A stretch of 64,000 bases of DNA from Vanilla planifolia. Taxonomy: Eukaryota; Streptophyta; Magnoliopsida; Asparagales; Orchidaceae. Positions 1 to 11,050 of the stretch are shown one piece after another. The stretch's first letter is position 1; each line of letters opens with the position of its first letter. Under the pieces are notes generated by a model. It made no database searches. It saw only the letters and a list, made by a program, of their open reading frames with translations, and was not told the DNA's origin. A program made the position numbers and the translations under genes. Location: contig CM043868.1 in the NCBI GenBank assembly GCA_023846275.1, positions 13,611,755 to 13,675,754 on the forward strand, in the 5' to 3' direction.

Positions 1-599
1 TAAATTTTTAATTTCTAAAAGACCTGGACGGGCTGTTTTGGCGCCGGGTCGACCCGCCCATTGCTACAGTACATTTTCCCGAGACTTCGGCTGTTTTAGG
101 GTATTTTTGACGAATTTTTTAGCCAAAAATTTGACTATAAGTGTATAAAAATAATTTTGTATTCTTATAGTATTATAAGTTAATTAAGTGGCTATGAAAA
201 GAAATTCGTAGAAAACGATTCCAAAATAATATTAAAAAATCAAATACCCATGTCTATACATTTTGTCAAATATGCTTGGCCCAAAAATCAAAATTCAGTA
301 TTAAATAATTTTATAATATTTTTAAATGTTAATACTACTAGTGTGTCTCATAATTTCAAAGTTTGGACATATCAAATTCAAGAAAAATAAAAAAAAATTC
401 AATTATAAAAAATCTTGCGCATGTCTCAAAATTCCTTGAAGTATGCCATGACCTCAAGGCCCTTAGAGACCATTATTTTAGACATCTAAAATACATGGCT
501 TGATTTAATTAATTATTAACAATTTTACTTAAAATCAAGCCCAAATAAAATATGCACATTTATGCTTGACTCATCAAACACAAGGGGGTAACAAAAAGT
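1..599. other. AT-rich intergenic edge with a short GC-rich block
   Basis: No gene is visible. Bases 25-110 are much richer in G and C than the surrounding sequence and contain the palindrome GGGTCGACCC, after which the sequence becomes typical AT-rich plant intergenic DNA. The block could be the end of a mobile element that lies mostly to the left of the window, but I cannot assign it. Confidence 0.4.
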
Positions 600-2335
600 A
601 CAAGTGTTAAATCCCAAGAATATCATCTTGGTTGGACTCGCAAACCACCAAGAGATGCACTCCAAATTTAATTTTAGGTATTTTAATTTTACTTTGATTA
701 GAATATTAAGTTTTATTGAAATACTTATTAGAAGCTATATAAATTAAATTTAAATTAATTTTAGAATAATATTTAGGTTTCTAATATACTATCCTTATTG
801 ATTATCTTGATCATTATTTTATCTTAATAATATTTTTGAAATCTTTAATTAACTTATTGTAAAAAATGTGTTAATAATATTAATTGTTTAGTAGAAAATT
901 TAATAACAAAATAATAAACTAAACCAAGTCGGTCACTTAAATGATTTGATACAGTTCAACCGTAACTAATTTTGGACGTGGCTTGGGTCACTAATCCCAC
1001 TTTTATAAATCAAACAAGCCATATGTGTAACTCGAGTGATTAATTCCCAACCTTAGCAAAGAGCAGCCAACCAATTGTTCAAGTGTGTGCTTTAGTTATG
1101 AAAATCTTATAAGGACAAAATCCAAGAGCAAATATGCAATGTGGAACTAAAAACACAAACCTTTCTACGTAGTGAATTCCCAAATTATGCGAGTAATGTA
1201 AACCGTTCGATCACACATTTCACAATCAAATGATCACCGCCACATCACATTTTTCAAAAGCGATAATTCAATCAGCTATCTGATCGCCAAATTATGTGAT
1301 TGCACGATCCAAATTTCAATCGCTCGAAAAGTTAAATCCTGTTGTTATACCATGATTTAGATCTAATGGTCTAGATCAATTTCATATTTTTAAAAGCACA
1401 GATTTGATTGCATCCGCCCAATAGCTCAGTTTTCATGATCGAACGGTCTTGGAGCATTTCGATCAAACTGCTCTTGTGCAATGGCTATTTTAGCCATTAT
1501 TTCGTGCTTTTGGAGATTTATTTATTTATTTTCTAATTAAAATATTATGAAAGCTATGAAATTGTAATGACTAAAATGGTTTTTTGGTAAGTACTTTTAT
1601 CCATTACAAATTGCTTATAAATAAGAGATTTTTGTATGAAAATAAAAGAGGAATGTTTATGTGATCCAAAGAAAAGTGTTATGTAAAAATATTCAAGCTG
1701 TTAGCTGCTCGTTCCCATTATCGCTTCCATACACTGCTACGTCATTGAGTCGTCAAACTCTTGAAATTCTTTTCCTTCTTAAATATGCTAAGTTATTAAT
1801 TTTCTTAATCATTAATTCATTTAATTAAGATACTTGTGACTTTTTAATGATTTAATCAAGCATAAGATTTTTATTGTACTGATTTGGATTTTATGTTACT
1901 CAATATTTTTCTTCTATTATCATTTTATTTCATTGTAAGGCCACAGTAATATATTCCATTTATTTCATTGTAAGGCCATAGTAGTTTGTTTCTTTGTTGT
2001 GAAGGTCTAGCTTACCCATCTTTTGGCGAAAGGCTTATATTATATTTATGTTTGCCTTATTTTTGTTGAGGGTAGACGTAGGCTTATTTTATAAGTTGAA
2101 CTACCTAAAAATCGATTGTTACATTTTTAATTATTATTGATTTTTTGAACTACACGACTTTTATAAGACTTAATATGTTTTTATAATAAAATTAAAATTT
2201 GTAGAAAATCAATTTTATATATTTGTTAAATCTTATTAAAAATATTTTATTAAAATATTTTATAATAATTCAAAATTTTATTCCTAGTAATTCACCTCCT
2301 CTTATTAAACCTCACTTCACACATTTTTCATGATA
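600..2335 (+). repeat. LTR-like repeat family, copy A
   Basis: This stretch aligns by eye, in the same order and orientation, with 15,780-17,820 and, reversed, with 53,560-55,130. Shared landmarks are a left part with AATCCCAAGA and AGGTATTTTAATTTTA, a middle with GATCTAATGG, a right part with ATCGCTTCCAT and GTCGTCAAACT, and an end with TTCACCTCCTCTTATTAAA. A TGATGATAA-type start (clearest in copy B) and a TTCACC-CC end are what I know from long LTRs of SIRE/Maximus-type Ty1/copia elements. No coding sequence is visible, so this looks like a solo LTR or fragment. Limits are approximate. Confidence 0.5.
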
Positions 2336-2489
2336 GATCTAGAATATTATTATTTTATCTTAATCTTGAAATATAAACTTTTATTATACAATTAGTATTT
2401 ATTTATATATTCAATCACATAATTATAGAATTATAAAACAATTGACCCAAAATATGGTATAAAGATGTATCATGATATTGTCTTAATTT

Positions 2490-2735
2490 CTTAATGATAA
2501 AGTCTTACATACAATACAACATTTTTAGCATATAATACATAGCGTACTTACATATGGTATGTTGCGTCTAACATATGAACATTATTTTGCATGGTACATT
2601 GGAGGAAACACACAGTATGCATCGATGTGCACTCAAACATAAGACTCATATATGGTTCATCAATATTGATATATGATATGTCAAGGTCGAACATATGGTA
2701 TGTTGTGTCTCATGTACAATCATTCAGCACAAACA
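2490..2735. repeat. Short interspersed direct repeats (CATATGGTATGTTG)
   Basis: The motif CATATGGTATGTTG followed by a CGTCT or TGTCT pentamer occurs near 2,551 and again near 2,694, within a stretch rich in ATAT and CATATG words. It looks like two decayed copies of a unit of about 140 bp. No gene is visible. Confidence 0.35.
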
Positions 2736-2739
2736 ACTT

Positions 2740-3665
2740 ATAAGGATTAGTTTGATAATTTTTTGGATTCCTTGAGCAATGTTTTTATTGCAATTAGAAG
2801 CTATTTGGAGACATTGCTAAGGGTATATAAATAAGCCTTTGAAACACCAAGAAAATAATAATGAGGTCAAAGAAACATCACAAAACATTTGTAATTTGTG
2901 GGGATCTTTTCATATATTTTCATTATATCTTGTTTTGAAAGAGAAAGTTAAAGGAGCCTTTATTACAACATCTTTTGTGGAGAAACACATGCAATCATGT
3001 TTAATTCTACATTCACATTTTCACACATTACAAAAAACTCGATTATTTTTAGTGTTTTTTATCTTCATCTATTAATGTATTCTATTATATATCTGCTAAC
3101 TATATTTGGACTTATGCTTGTAATATTCTTTATAGTTGCTCTTTTTGAGTGACCCTTCTGGCTTAGGTTATAAGAAAAGAAAGATACCTACTTTAGGTCT
3201 TAAAGTGTGGAGATGAAAAGCCTACTCTATGCCTTAGAGTATGGAAGTGAGAAGGTTAAGTCCAAGCCTAAAGAAAATGATGCAAAAGAGGTTAAGTCTA
3301 AGCCTCTAAAAAAATACTCAAAGAAGTTGTATCTTAGCATTAGAGAAAAAAGCACAAATGTAAGAGGTTCTTTCACCAGTTGTGTGAATAAGGAGAAGAA
3401 GAATAGATTTGACCTAAGTTCTATTAGATTGAGGATGGAAGTAGGATCAATAGGTAGGAGTCAAATCACCTAAAAATTGAAATTCCTTTTCCTTGATTAC
3501 ACATTATTTTATGCAATTATGCTCTCTATAATTTACATGTTTCTATTCATTGTAGTGTGATTTAAGATTTAGTAATCAAACTATAATGACTTAGAAAAAA
3601 TCATGTATACTCAAATCACATTCCCCTCTCTTGAGTGTGTCATGAGCCCAACAATTATAGAGTCT
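2740..3665 (+). repeat. LTR-like fragment with TATA box
   Basis: A TATA-type sequence (GGGTATATAAATAAGCC, near 2,820) is followed by about 800 bp and then by a pyrimidine-rich block, TCACATTCCCCTCTCTTGAG, and GAGCCCAACA near 3,645. A promoter-like TATAAATA and a TTCACCCCC-type end are the usual shape of SIRE-type copia LTRs. An 88-codon open frame at 3,207-3,473 is lysine-rich, matches no family I know and lies inside this stretch, so I treat it as chance. Limits are uncertain. Confidence 0.35.
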
Positions 3666-3837
3666 CCTAATATTATTAATGTTAACTAATTATAGCTTTT
3701 TAGTCATATTTGTAGGTTCTAAATATGGTTGTGAAGATAAGAACTAATTTTATTAACCTTAAATTCAATTTCATTAATTTTTTCTCCCATGGTGCATAAT
3801 ATTCATATCAATAACCATGGCCATCTTAATATGATAT

Positions 3838-4450
3838 GAGATAGATTGTAACACACAAAGAACAAGAGAGTGAAATGCACTAAATAAGATGTGGCTTTTA
3901 TTAAAAAGCTTATAAGGTATATGAATAAATTATTTCATATTGATTATTAAAATAATAATTATTATTTTATATGATGACATTGACTTAAGATATTAAGGCA
4001 TATTTTAGAGGAAAATTCTACTTGGTTAAGATAAGATAATCCAAGAAAATAATATCTCAATTTATTATAACTAAGATATCACATATTCATATAAAAGCTT
4101 ACCCTCAGCTAGACTGATGTGGTTCGAGGACATATCAAGTAAAAACTAATAAGCTTATAACACTTAAAGAGGGCATGGAGTGAAATGCACTATGTAAGGT
4201 AAAGATTTTATTAAATTGTTCAACATCAACTACTAAGGAAGTGATTTTTGTCTTTATATATGATGATAAGATCTTAAGATGTCAAGGTTCATTTTAGGGG
4301 TAAAATCTATTTAGGTTGGGAAAAGATGACCAAAAGAAACACTATTTGAATATAATAAGATCAAGATATCACATAAGTATTCTACCATATCATACTTAAC
4401 TTCATATCTATCTTTCTTTATTGGAATCAGACACCTAAAAGTGACATGTA
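3838..4450 (+). repeat. Two tandem units of about 300 bp
   Basis: Two diverged head-to-tail units are offset by about 300 bp. Shared landmarks in each are GAGTGAAATGCACTA, a stretch close to CTTAAGATATCAAGG, then TTTTAGGGG-AAAATCTA, GTTAAGAT-GGATGA, and AAGATATCACATA. The same unit occurs as a second tandem pair at about 10,500-11,050. No coding potential is seen. It may be a satellite-like tail of a retroelement. Confidence 0.5.
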
Positions 4451-4789
4451 TGAAAGTAATATTAACCCAACTAACTTGAAAAATAATAAGGATTGGTTTT
4501 ATCTTTAAATAATTCTTACTCCTTGCATTTGAGGTATAACATTTATTGTATTATCTTTATCTATGATTAATTTGTACTTCTTATTGTTATAGATAAGAAA
4601 AGTGTTGAAGATATTCTATCTTCTTGAATAATTATCATCAATTTTTGAAATAGAACATTAAGTAGCTTACCATGTTTCTTTCAACCTTCTCATAAAATAG
4701 ATTGGCTCGTTCTTTAGTTATTTCTTTTATGTCAAATTCTTGGGATTCTTTTTTCTAAGCACATGGGTTTTGTCTCATATTACAATTAT

Positions 4790-5690
4790 CTATATTAAGT
4801 TGACAATACTCAAAGGAAATAGGAAGTTAGAATTTTTGAGAATTACTATTGATGATACTCTTAATAATCTGTGAACTAATAAGTTTAAGAATGAATCAAG
4901 TCTTAATAGTTGACTTGGGTAAGTCAGGAGTAACAAATTAAGTCTTGACTCACTAGGAGTGCCAATGAGTTTCATATGTTTCTCTATCAATTGAGATAAA
5001 TTAAATGCATTATCAAGTGTTAATGGATTTTACAATTCTACTTCCTTCATAGTTCTCATCTTAAGGCTAATATTGATCTATTTTTTAGTTTCCATTTAGA
5101 ATTAGTGCCTTTTGTCTTAGCCATAAGTTCTTTAAAATTATTGAAATATTCAACCACAACTGAAGTAACATGTTTTAATGTATGAAGTTGCCCATGTAGC
5201 TTCTTTTTGTGATGTTTAAGACAATATGCTATTTTTAACATATCCTTCATTTCCAATCATATTAAGACTCTTCTAGCTAGCCTTTCTTCATTAACTATAA
5301 TATTTTCTCAAAACTTCTTAACACTATCAAATTTATTTTGGCTCAAAACAATCTATTTGGTAGTCACTAGAACTATACTAGTTAAAGAAATCATTCATCC
5401 AAGTCAACTTGTTAAAAATGTATTATGGTATTCAATATCATCAAATACTGTTATCATAATCTTAACTTCTTGTATATATCAATCTAGTCATCTCTATAAT
5501 TTTTGGCAATGTCTCTTTTATCAAGTCAAATTTCTTTAGTTGATTTGTATTATTATCATTTAAAGGAGGTAATAATGGTTGCTTTACTCTATTTTCTTGC
5601 TCCACTAATTGTGTCATTTGTGCAACCAACTTTTCAAGGGTGATCTTTATCTTTTTTTTTTTTGCATTAAGATTCTTTATCATAACATTT
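4790..5690 (-). mobile_element. Decayed retrotransposon gag remnant
   Basis: Read on the minus strand, 5,056-5,256 encodes a segment with LHTLKHVTSVVVEYFNNF followed by KELMAKTKG. This resembles the 'L..L.QG..SV.EYF.EFE.LM.RT' block of Ty3/gypsy gag proteins. Upstream on the same strand, 5,462-5,683 encodes a charged coiled coil (TLEKLVAQMTQLVEQENR), which fits the gag N-terminus. Further downstream, 4,790-4,990 may be gag tail (IEKHMKLIGT). Frames are broken by stops and shifts. Family assignment rests on one short motif. Confidence 0.4.
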
Positions 5691-5739
5691 TTATTTTTTA
5701 GGTCAAACTTAACATTTTTAAATCAACGTTTTAGAATTT

Positions 5740-6500
5740 TGGGATTTGCTATAGTCTAAGATGTTAAATTGAAGACTATTGCTAGCTAATTGAGCCAGAT
5801 TATTTTTCATGTTATTACCTTTCCTATTGATATATTGAAAGTGAATCATTTTAAAGTATAACAACTTCTTAATTTATTGCATGTTACTGAGCATTCTCTA
5901 TGGAATAAAAACATTGCAATGCACCATGTCTAAAATAGTTTTGCAATCTATTTTCATAATAATGTTGAGAACTCCCCATTTTTGCAAAGTCGTATCCCCA
6001 ATAATACAACTAGTCCTTCCACTTCTATATTTGATTTAATATCGATAAATATAGAGAAAGCATTCAATCCTTGACCCAAAATAATCATGAATAATCCCAT
6101 TGCAACCTATAGGACACAATTTCCATGAGATAACTAATCAATATTCAACTTTTAAAAGTTTATAAGAGGTTTTTATTGCACAATTTGATTATTCTTACAT
6201 TTAATCTTTGATAAGGGAGAAATGAACCTAAGTTGAACCATTTGAGAATCTAATGGGAAGGCTTATGTCAAAGGAAAGCATGTTCTATAACAATTGGATT
6301 AAATTTTATTTATCATGCTACTTCTCAATAAATTGTACTCCTCAAACATCCCCAAATTTTAGGCCTTCCAAATATTCCAACAAATGAGTGAGGACAACAA
6401 TCATATGATTTCATCTCTTGTAGCATTTGTAGAACCATTCCTCCATAAGATGTTTAATTTAACATCTATAATTTCCTAGTAGATTGCAAAAAGCTTCAAA
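5740..6500 (-). mobile_element. LINE ORF2 C-terminal remnant (RNase H-like)
   Basis: On the minus strand three blocks appear in the order expected at the 3' end of a plant LINE ORF2. First, near 6,360-6,400, SLICWNIWKA-stop-NLGMFEEYN matches the 'W.IWKARN...F' motif. Second, near 6,080-6,110, GCNGIIHDYFGS matches the 'G.GGIIRD..G' start of an RNase H domain. Third, near 5,890-6,000, a stretch ends in MDCKTILDMV, the acidic motif of RNase H, followed by a YxxREGN-like stretch. In-frame stops and frameshifts show it is dead. The reverse transcriptase core is not recognisable. Confidence 0.55.
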
Positions 6501-8560
6501 CTTAACTTGATCTATTACAACCAACAAAAGCATGATCTAAGTATCACCATTTGATTAGAACTTTGTTATAATAAAGCATGCAAACAAGTATGAAACATAA
6601 GTGCAAAAAAAAGTGAAGGATTTTCATGTAGTTTAACAACTAATCTGTATGCTTATATGCACTTTTAAATAGCTACTTGAGTATAACATTGCACAATCTT
6701 TCCTTCACTTAACTTGAGTAAGTAAAGAAGCCTTTGCAACACATTCCAACATCAAGTCTTGAATAGGCTTTACAAGGCTCTCACTAACACAAGATCCTAG
6801 TGTAGTCACTCACAACTTCATTAACACAATGCTTCAATGCAAAGCCATTATACTCAACCTCTAAACACAAAATCTTAAGTAAGACCCTCCATTTTCATAG
6901 ATCAAGCCAATAAGATCACTTATACAAAGTGATTATAAAAGAAGTTAGAAGTACAAATCCAATCTCAAGTGGATAAATTTATAGTGAAGATCACTATAAA
7001 TTGAGTTAAAAGGTTTTCAAACACACTTAAGAGCTTTGCAAAGGTGTAAATGTAAGCAAATATTGTGTTGTAAGTCTTAACATATGCTTTTACATTTCTC
7101 TAAATGATATCACAACAAAATCTCCCCCATGTACATCTCTTTGTATTATTGCCTACCTACAGAATGAACAAAGGTTTTCACCAACTTAAGGAAGCAAGAT
7201 GATCTATATTATACCAATTTGAGCCTTCACAATTCTCTCTAAATGAAAAAAAAATTCCTTTTTTGTTGAAACCCAATAGAGCTAATTGTTTTAAGAAATC
7301 ATGCTCCAATGTCTTGTACATCGTTTTAACACATCATATGTATTCAAATTACAAATATTAAATTACAAAATCCATCTTTCTATTTAAAGAATGTTCATAA
7401 TAAGTGCATCAACATACTAGATGTAGTCTAGACAAATTATACATGCATTACATGTATTATATGTAATGAGTATTTTAAAAATTTATAGGATGTTCAACAT
7501 TAATAGAAAAAATGAAACTTACCTATGATGTGCATTTCATATTGTTGTACATATTATGAAAGGAATGTTCATTTTGTTTTAGTTTTATTGATTTTGGCCA
7601 ATAAATAGTTTGTCATTTTGACTCATTTTTTAATAACTCAACCTTAATGTTCCAATCAAATAAACAATGTCCAATTCTCAAATATCACCCAACTCAATTA
7701 ATATTGTAGCAAAAATTATTTCCTTTCAAACATACAAAATAAGATTTTTTTTTCACAAACATAATTAAAATTATTTAAATAATTTTAAAATAAATTTTTC
7801 TTGATTATCTTTATTACTCTTAATGGCAATGACTTTTGTAAACAAAATTTAGAAAATTTATTTAGGATATATAAATCCATGTATGTGAATATATGATAGG
7901 CATCAATAAATACAAATAAATAAAAATAAAATGACATGAGAGATTTTTAGATAGTTCAACAAAACTTTTGTTTACAATCATCGCTAACCAAATGGCTAGA
8001 CTTCCACTAAACCCATTCTCATTTTGTCATAACTAAGTGGTGTAAACCTAATATAACCACATTGTTGTAACTAGGTAAGCATTCAATCTAATACAAATTC
8101 ACTCCCATTTTTTCACAAACAAGTAGTGTTTAACCTTACTCAAAAGGGAAAAGGCAACTTCAACAAGTTGTAAAACATTTAAACAAAGCAATTCATATGA
8201 AAGTTATATTGTACACTTGAGAAAATAATATAGCATAGATCTAAATGCTATAGAAAGATTGTACCAAGTAATATGAATAGTTTTGATGTCATAAATGAGT
8301 AAATAATATAGTTAGTAATCAGAATGAAATAATAATAATTGTAATAGGAACAAGATGTTCCTAACTTTGAGCTTAATTCTCATCTATGAACTTGGTTTCA
8401 CTTGTAAAATAATTTTACAATTAATTTGATAGCTTATTCTCTTTCTAACTCTCTCTTATTTATACCACATAATAATATATACCCAATTAAAGGAGTTATA
8501 ATGTCTAAAAATGCATTACCAATATGATTAAATTAACTATTATGCTCTTAAGGTCCAAAT
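6500..8560. other. AT-rich intergenic stretch without a recognisable gene
   Basis: No open frame with a recognisable product on either strand. The CTCCCCC block near 7,121 and a TATAGTGAAGATCACTATA inverted repeat (6,980-6,998) suggest a fragment of an LTR in reverse orientation, but no second copy was found to prove it. Confidence 0.35.
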
Positions 8561-10010
8561 TTTTATTGGTACTTTAAGAACATCATATCATGGAGTTAAG
8601 GTCTGTACCATATTTTGTCCTGACAATGCGCTTATTCAATTAACTCGTTTCTATTAGTGTAAATATATCATACTTCTATGATGATGTGATCGTACAGTAT
8701 GAATAGGAAAAAGTTTCTCCTGACCTAATTCTGAGCTCTAAGTAAAATGTTGTATGATATAGGATCATAGAGTATAATACATTATACAAGAAGGTCACAA
8801 CCAATAAATGGATAAGTTTTAAAACTATATTCTTAGGTAAGTATGAATCATACTAACATGATAGAGGTATCATACTAGTATGACAAAAATTAGTCCAAAA
8901 TTTACTTAAGTCTTGGTCTATATCTCACTTGCCAGATTTATTGTACTAGTCTGAAAGTAAATCACCATCATACAATACATATTTTCATAAAAGGCTGAGC
9001 TCTCAAGATAATATCTTATGCTATGATCATACACTATGAATGCTTATACAATACAATTTTTTTATTAAACCAACTAAAAAATAGATCATATTTGTATGAT
9101 ATACATAGTTGTATTTGTATTACAATAATAAAAAAGAATAAACTTCATATAGTAGTCTAATTTTAATTGTTCTTGGATATCCACAAAAATTTCTTAACAA
9201 TAAAATATACTAATATGATATTACTATAATTATGGTACAACAATGAAGAATATAAAGAATATATATAATCTAACAATTTTTAACATTTATCATACAAATC
9301 TAATGGACTAATCATCATAGTACTTCCACACAAAATTTTAGTAATTAAACATGCTAATACAAGTTTATTATCATTATAGTACAATAATGAAGAATTCAAA
9401 AAAATATAAACTAATGATTTTAATAGTGATCATACTAGTTTGATACATAGATCATTATAGAGTTAGTAAAAAACTTGAGAGATGATATGCATACTTATAT
9501 GATAAAAATATCATATGTATATGACATTAACATGATAATTCAAGCATGTATAAGTACAATACATAGGCTATATTTTGTATGATAACAAAAGTAAAAGTAT
9601 GTTGAGATGTACTATTATGATATAACAATTATATTAATACACACTATAAGCACTAAAAATAACTTATGCAAAATTTTTAAACAAACGTACTGTTATAACA
9701 CAAAATCTTCATATTATATGCCATACCAAGCCTATCATAAGAGGAAATATATGGCATACTCGAACAAAGAAATCTTTGTACTTATACAATTCCAATGATA
9801 ACTCTGCTCAGAGAGATCGAACAACACATGTATAAGACATATCTTGTATAACTTTATTAACAAATTATTGAGTCAATAATTATAGCTATATGATGAAGAT
9901 ATCATACTTTAGATGCCATATTAACTTCAAAACATAGTTGAGATTTTATGCAAAAATATAGATCATTTAATATGATATTGGGCATCGTATTGTACGGCCA
10001 TTATGTAGTA
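8560..10010. repeat. Degenerate satellite-like region rich in ATCATACTA words
   Basis: Words of the form ATCATACTA, TAGTATGAT and GTATGATA recur throughout, often as partial palindromes such as CATACTAGTATGA near 8,870. The phrase TA-TACAA-AATGAAGAAT occurs near 9,235 and again near 9,379, an offset of about 144 bp, with similar flanks. This indicates an old tandem array with strongly diverged units. The 63-codon open frame inside (9,607-9,798) has no recognisable product. Confidence 0.45.
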
Positions 10011-10205
10011 AACAACATGGCTTAATTAAACATATTTTAAGTAGTTTTTAGTTTGATTTTTTAAACTAAAGGATTGAGTTAAACTTATAGAAACATGTAA
10101 AAATATAAATGAGCTCCTAGTGCAATTCTAGAAGTCTTAATGGCTCAAGGTGAGATTCAACAATAAAATATATTTGTTAAAATATATAATACAATCCTAA
10201 TTGTC

Positions 10206-10231
10206 ATATATATATATATATATATATATAT
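10206..10231. repeat. (AT)n microsatellite
   Basis: An uninterrupted run of AT dinucleotides of 26 bases. Confidence 0.95.
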
Positions 10232-10489
10232 CAAATTATAGGTTTAACAGTTCTAACCTAAATAAAGTATAGATGAAGACCTTCAGATTGGGAACAATAA
10301 TTAGATGATTTACAAATTGAGCCAATCTTGAGCAAAATCACTAACACTAATTAATATGTCATTTTATATGCATTGTTTCATGAAATATTTAATCAAGCCA
10401 TCTAATTGATTAATTCATATTTAATCTTGAGATGCATGATTTAAAAAGTACTAAAAAATCTTAATAAAAACTAAAATTGTGGTTTTGTT

Positions 10490-11050
10490 GTCATCAAATA
10501 AATAGTATAATAACTAAGGATACAACAAAATTATCCAACATTGACTACTAGAGAATCCATTTTGGTTTTTATAAAAGATGTCATTACTTAAGATATCATG
10601 GCTCCTTTTGATGGAAAAATCTATTTGAGTTAAGATAGGATGACTCAATGGAATAATATTTTATTACAGTAAGACTAGGATATCATATTTGATATAAAAA
10701 AAACTTTTTCTTAATTTAATGAGGCTTATAAATCAATTTAGAAAAAAAACTAGTGAGCCTATAACACGCAAGTTAAAAGAAGATAGGGGATAAACACCAA
10801 ACTATATCCAAAGTGACGTATCACTATATAAGAAATGACTCATTATAGGGGTAAATTGTCCCAAATCAACTACTAAGGATCAATTATGATGTTTATATGA
10901 GATATCATATTTTTAAAATAATAATACACCTTTTCCAAACCTACTTAAGTTAGAATGGGATGAATTTTGAAGATAATATTTTAACAAGTGAGACTAGGAT
11001 GTCATACATACACACATCATATTACTTGTAATGATGCATCATAGTATACT
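10490..11050 (+). repeat. Second tandem pair of the ~300 bp unit
   Basis: Two units offset by about 320 bp share landmarks with the pair at 3,838-4,450: GACTACTA-AGA or AACTACTAAGGA at the left, CTTAAGATATCATGGC in the first unit, GTTAAGATAGGATGA or GTTAGAATGGGATGA, and AGACTAGGATATCAT or AGACTAGGATGTCAT at the right. The first unit is preceded by TTTTGTTGTCATCAAA, a sequence commonly seen at the start of SIRE-type LTRs. Confidence 0.5.

Noticed and set aside
3207..3473. 88-codon lysine-rich open frame starting with an ATG
   Set aside because: Lies inside an LTR-like segment, contains internal repeats (VKSKP twice), and has no recognisable domain.
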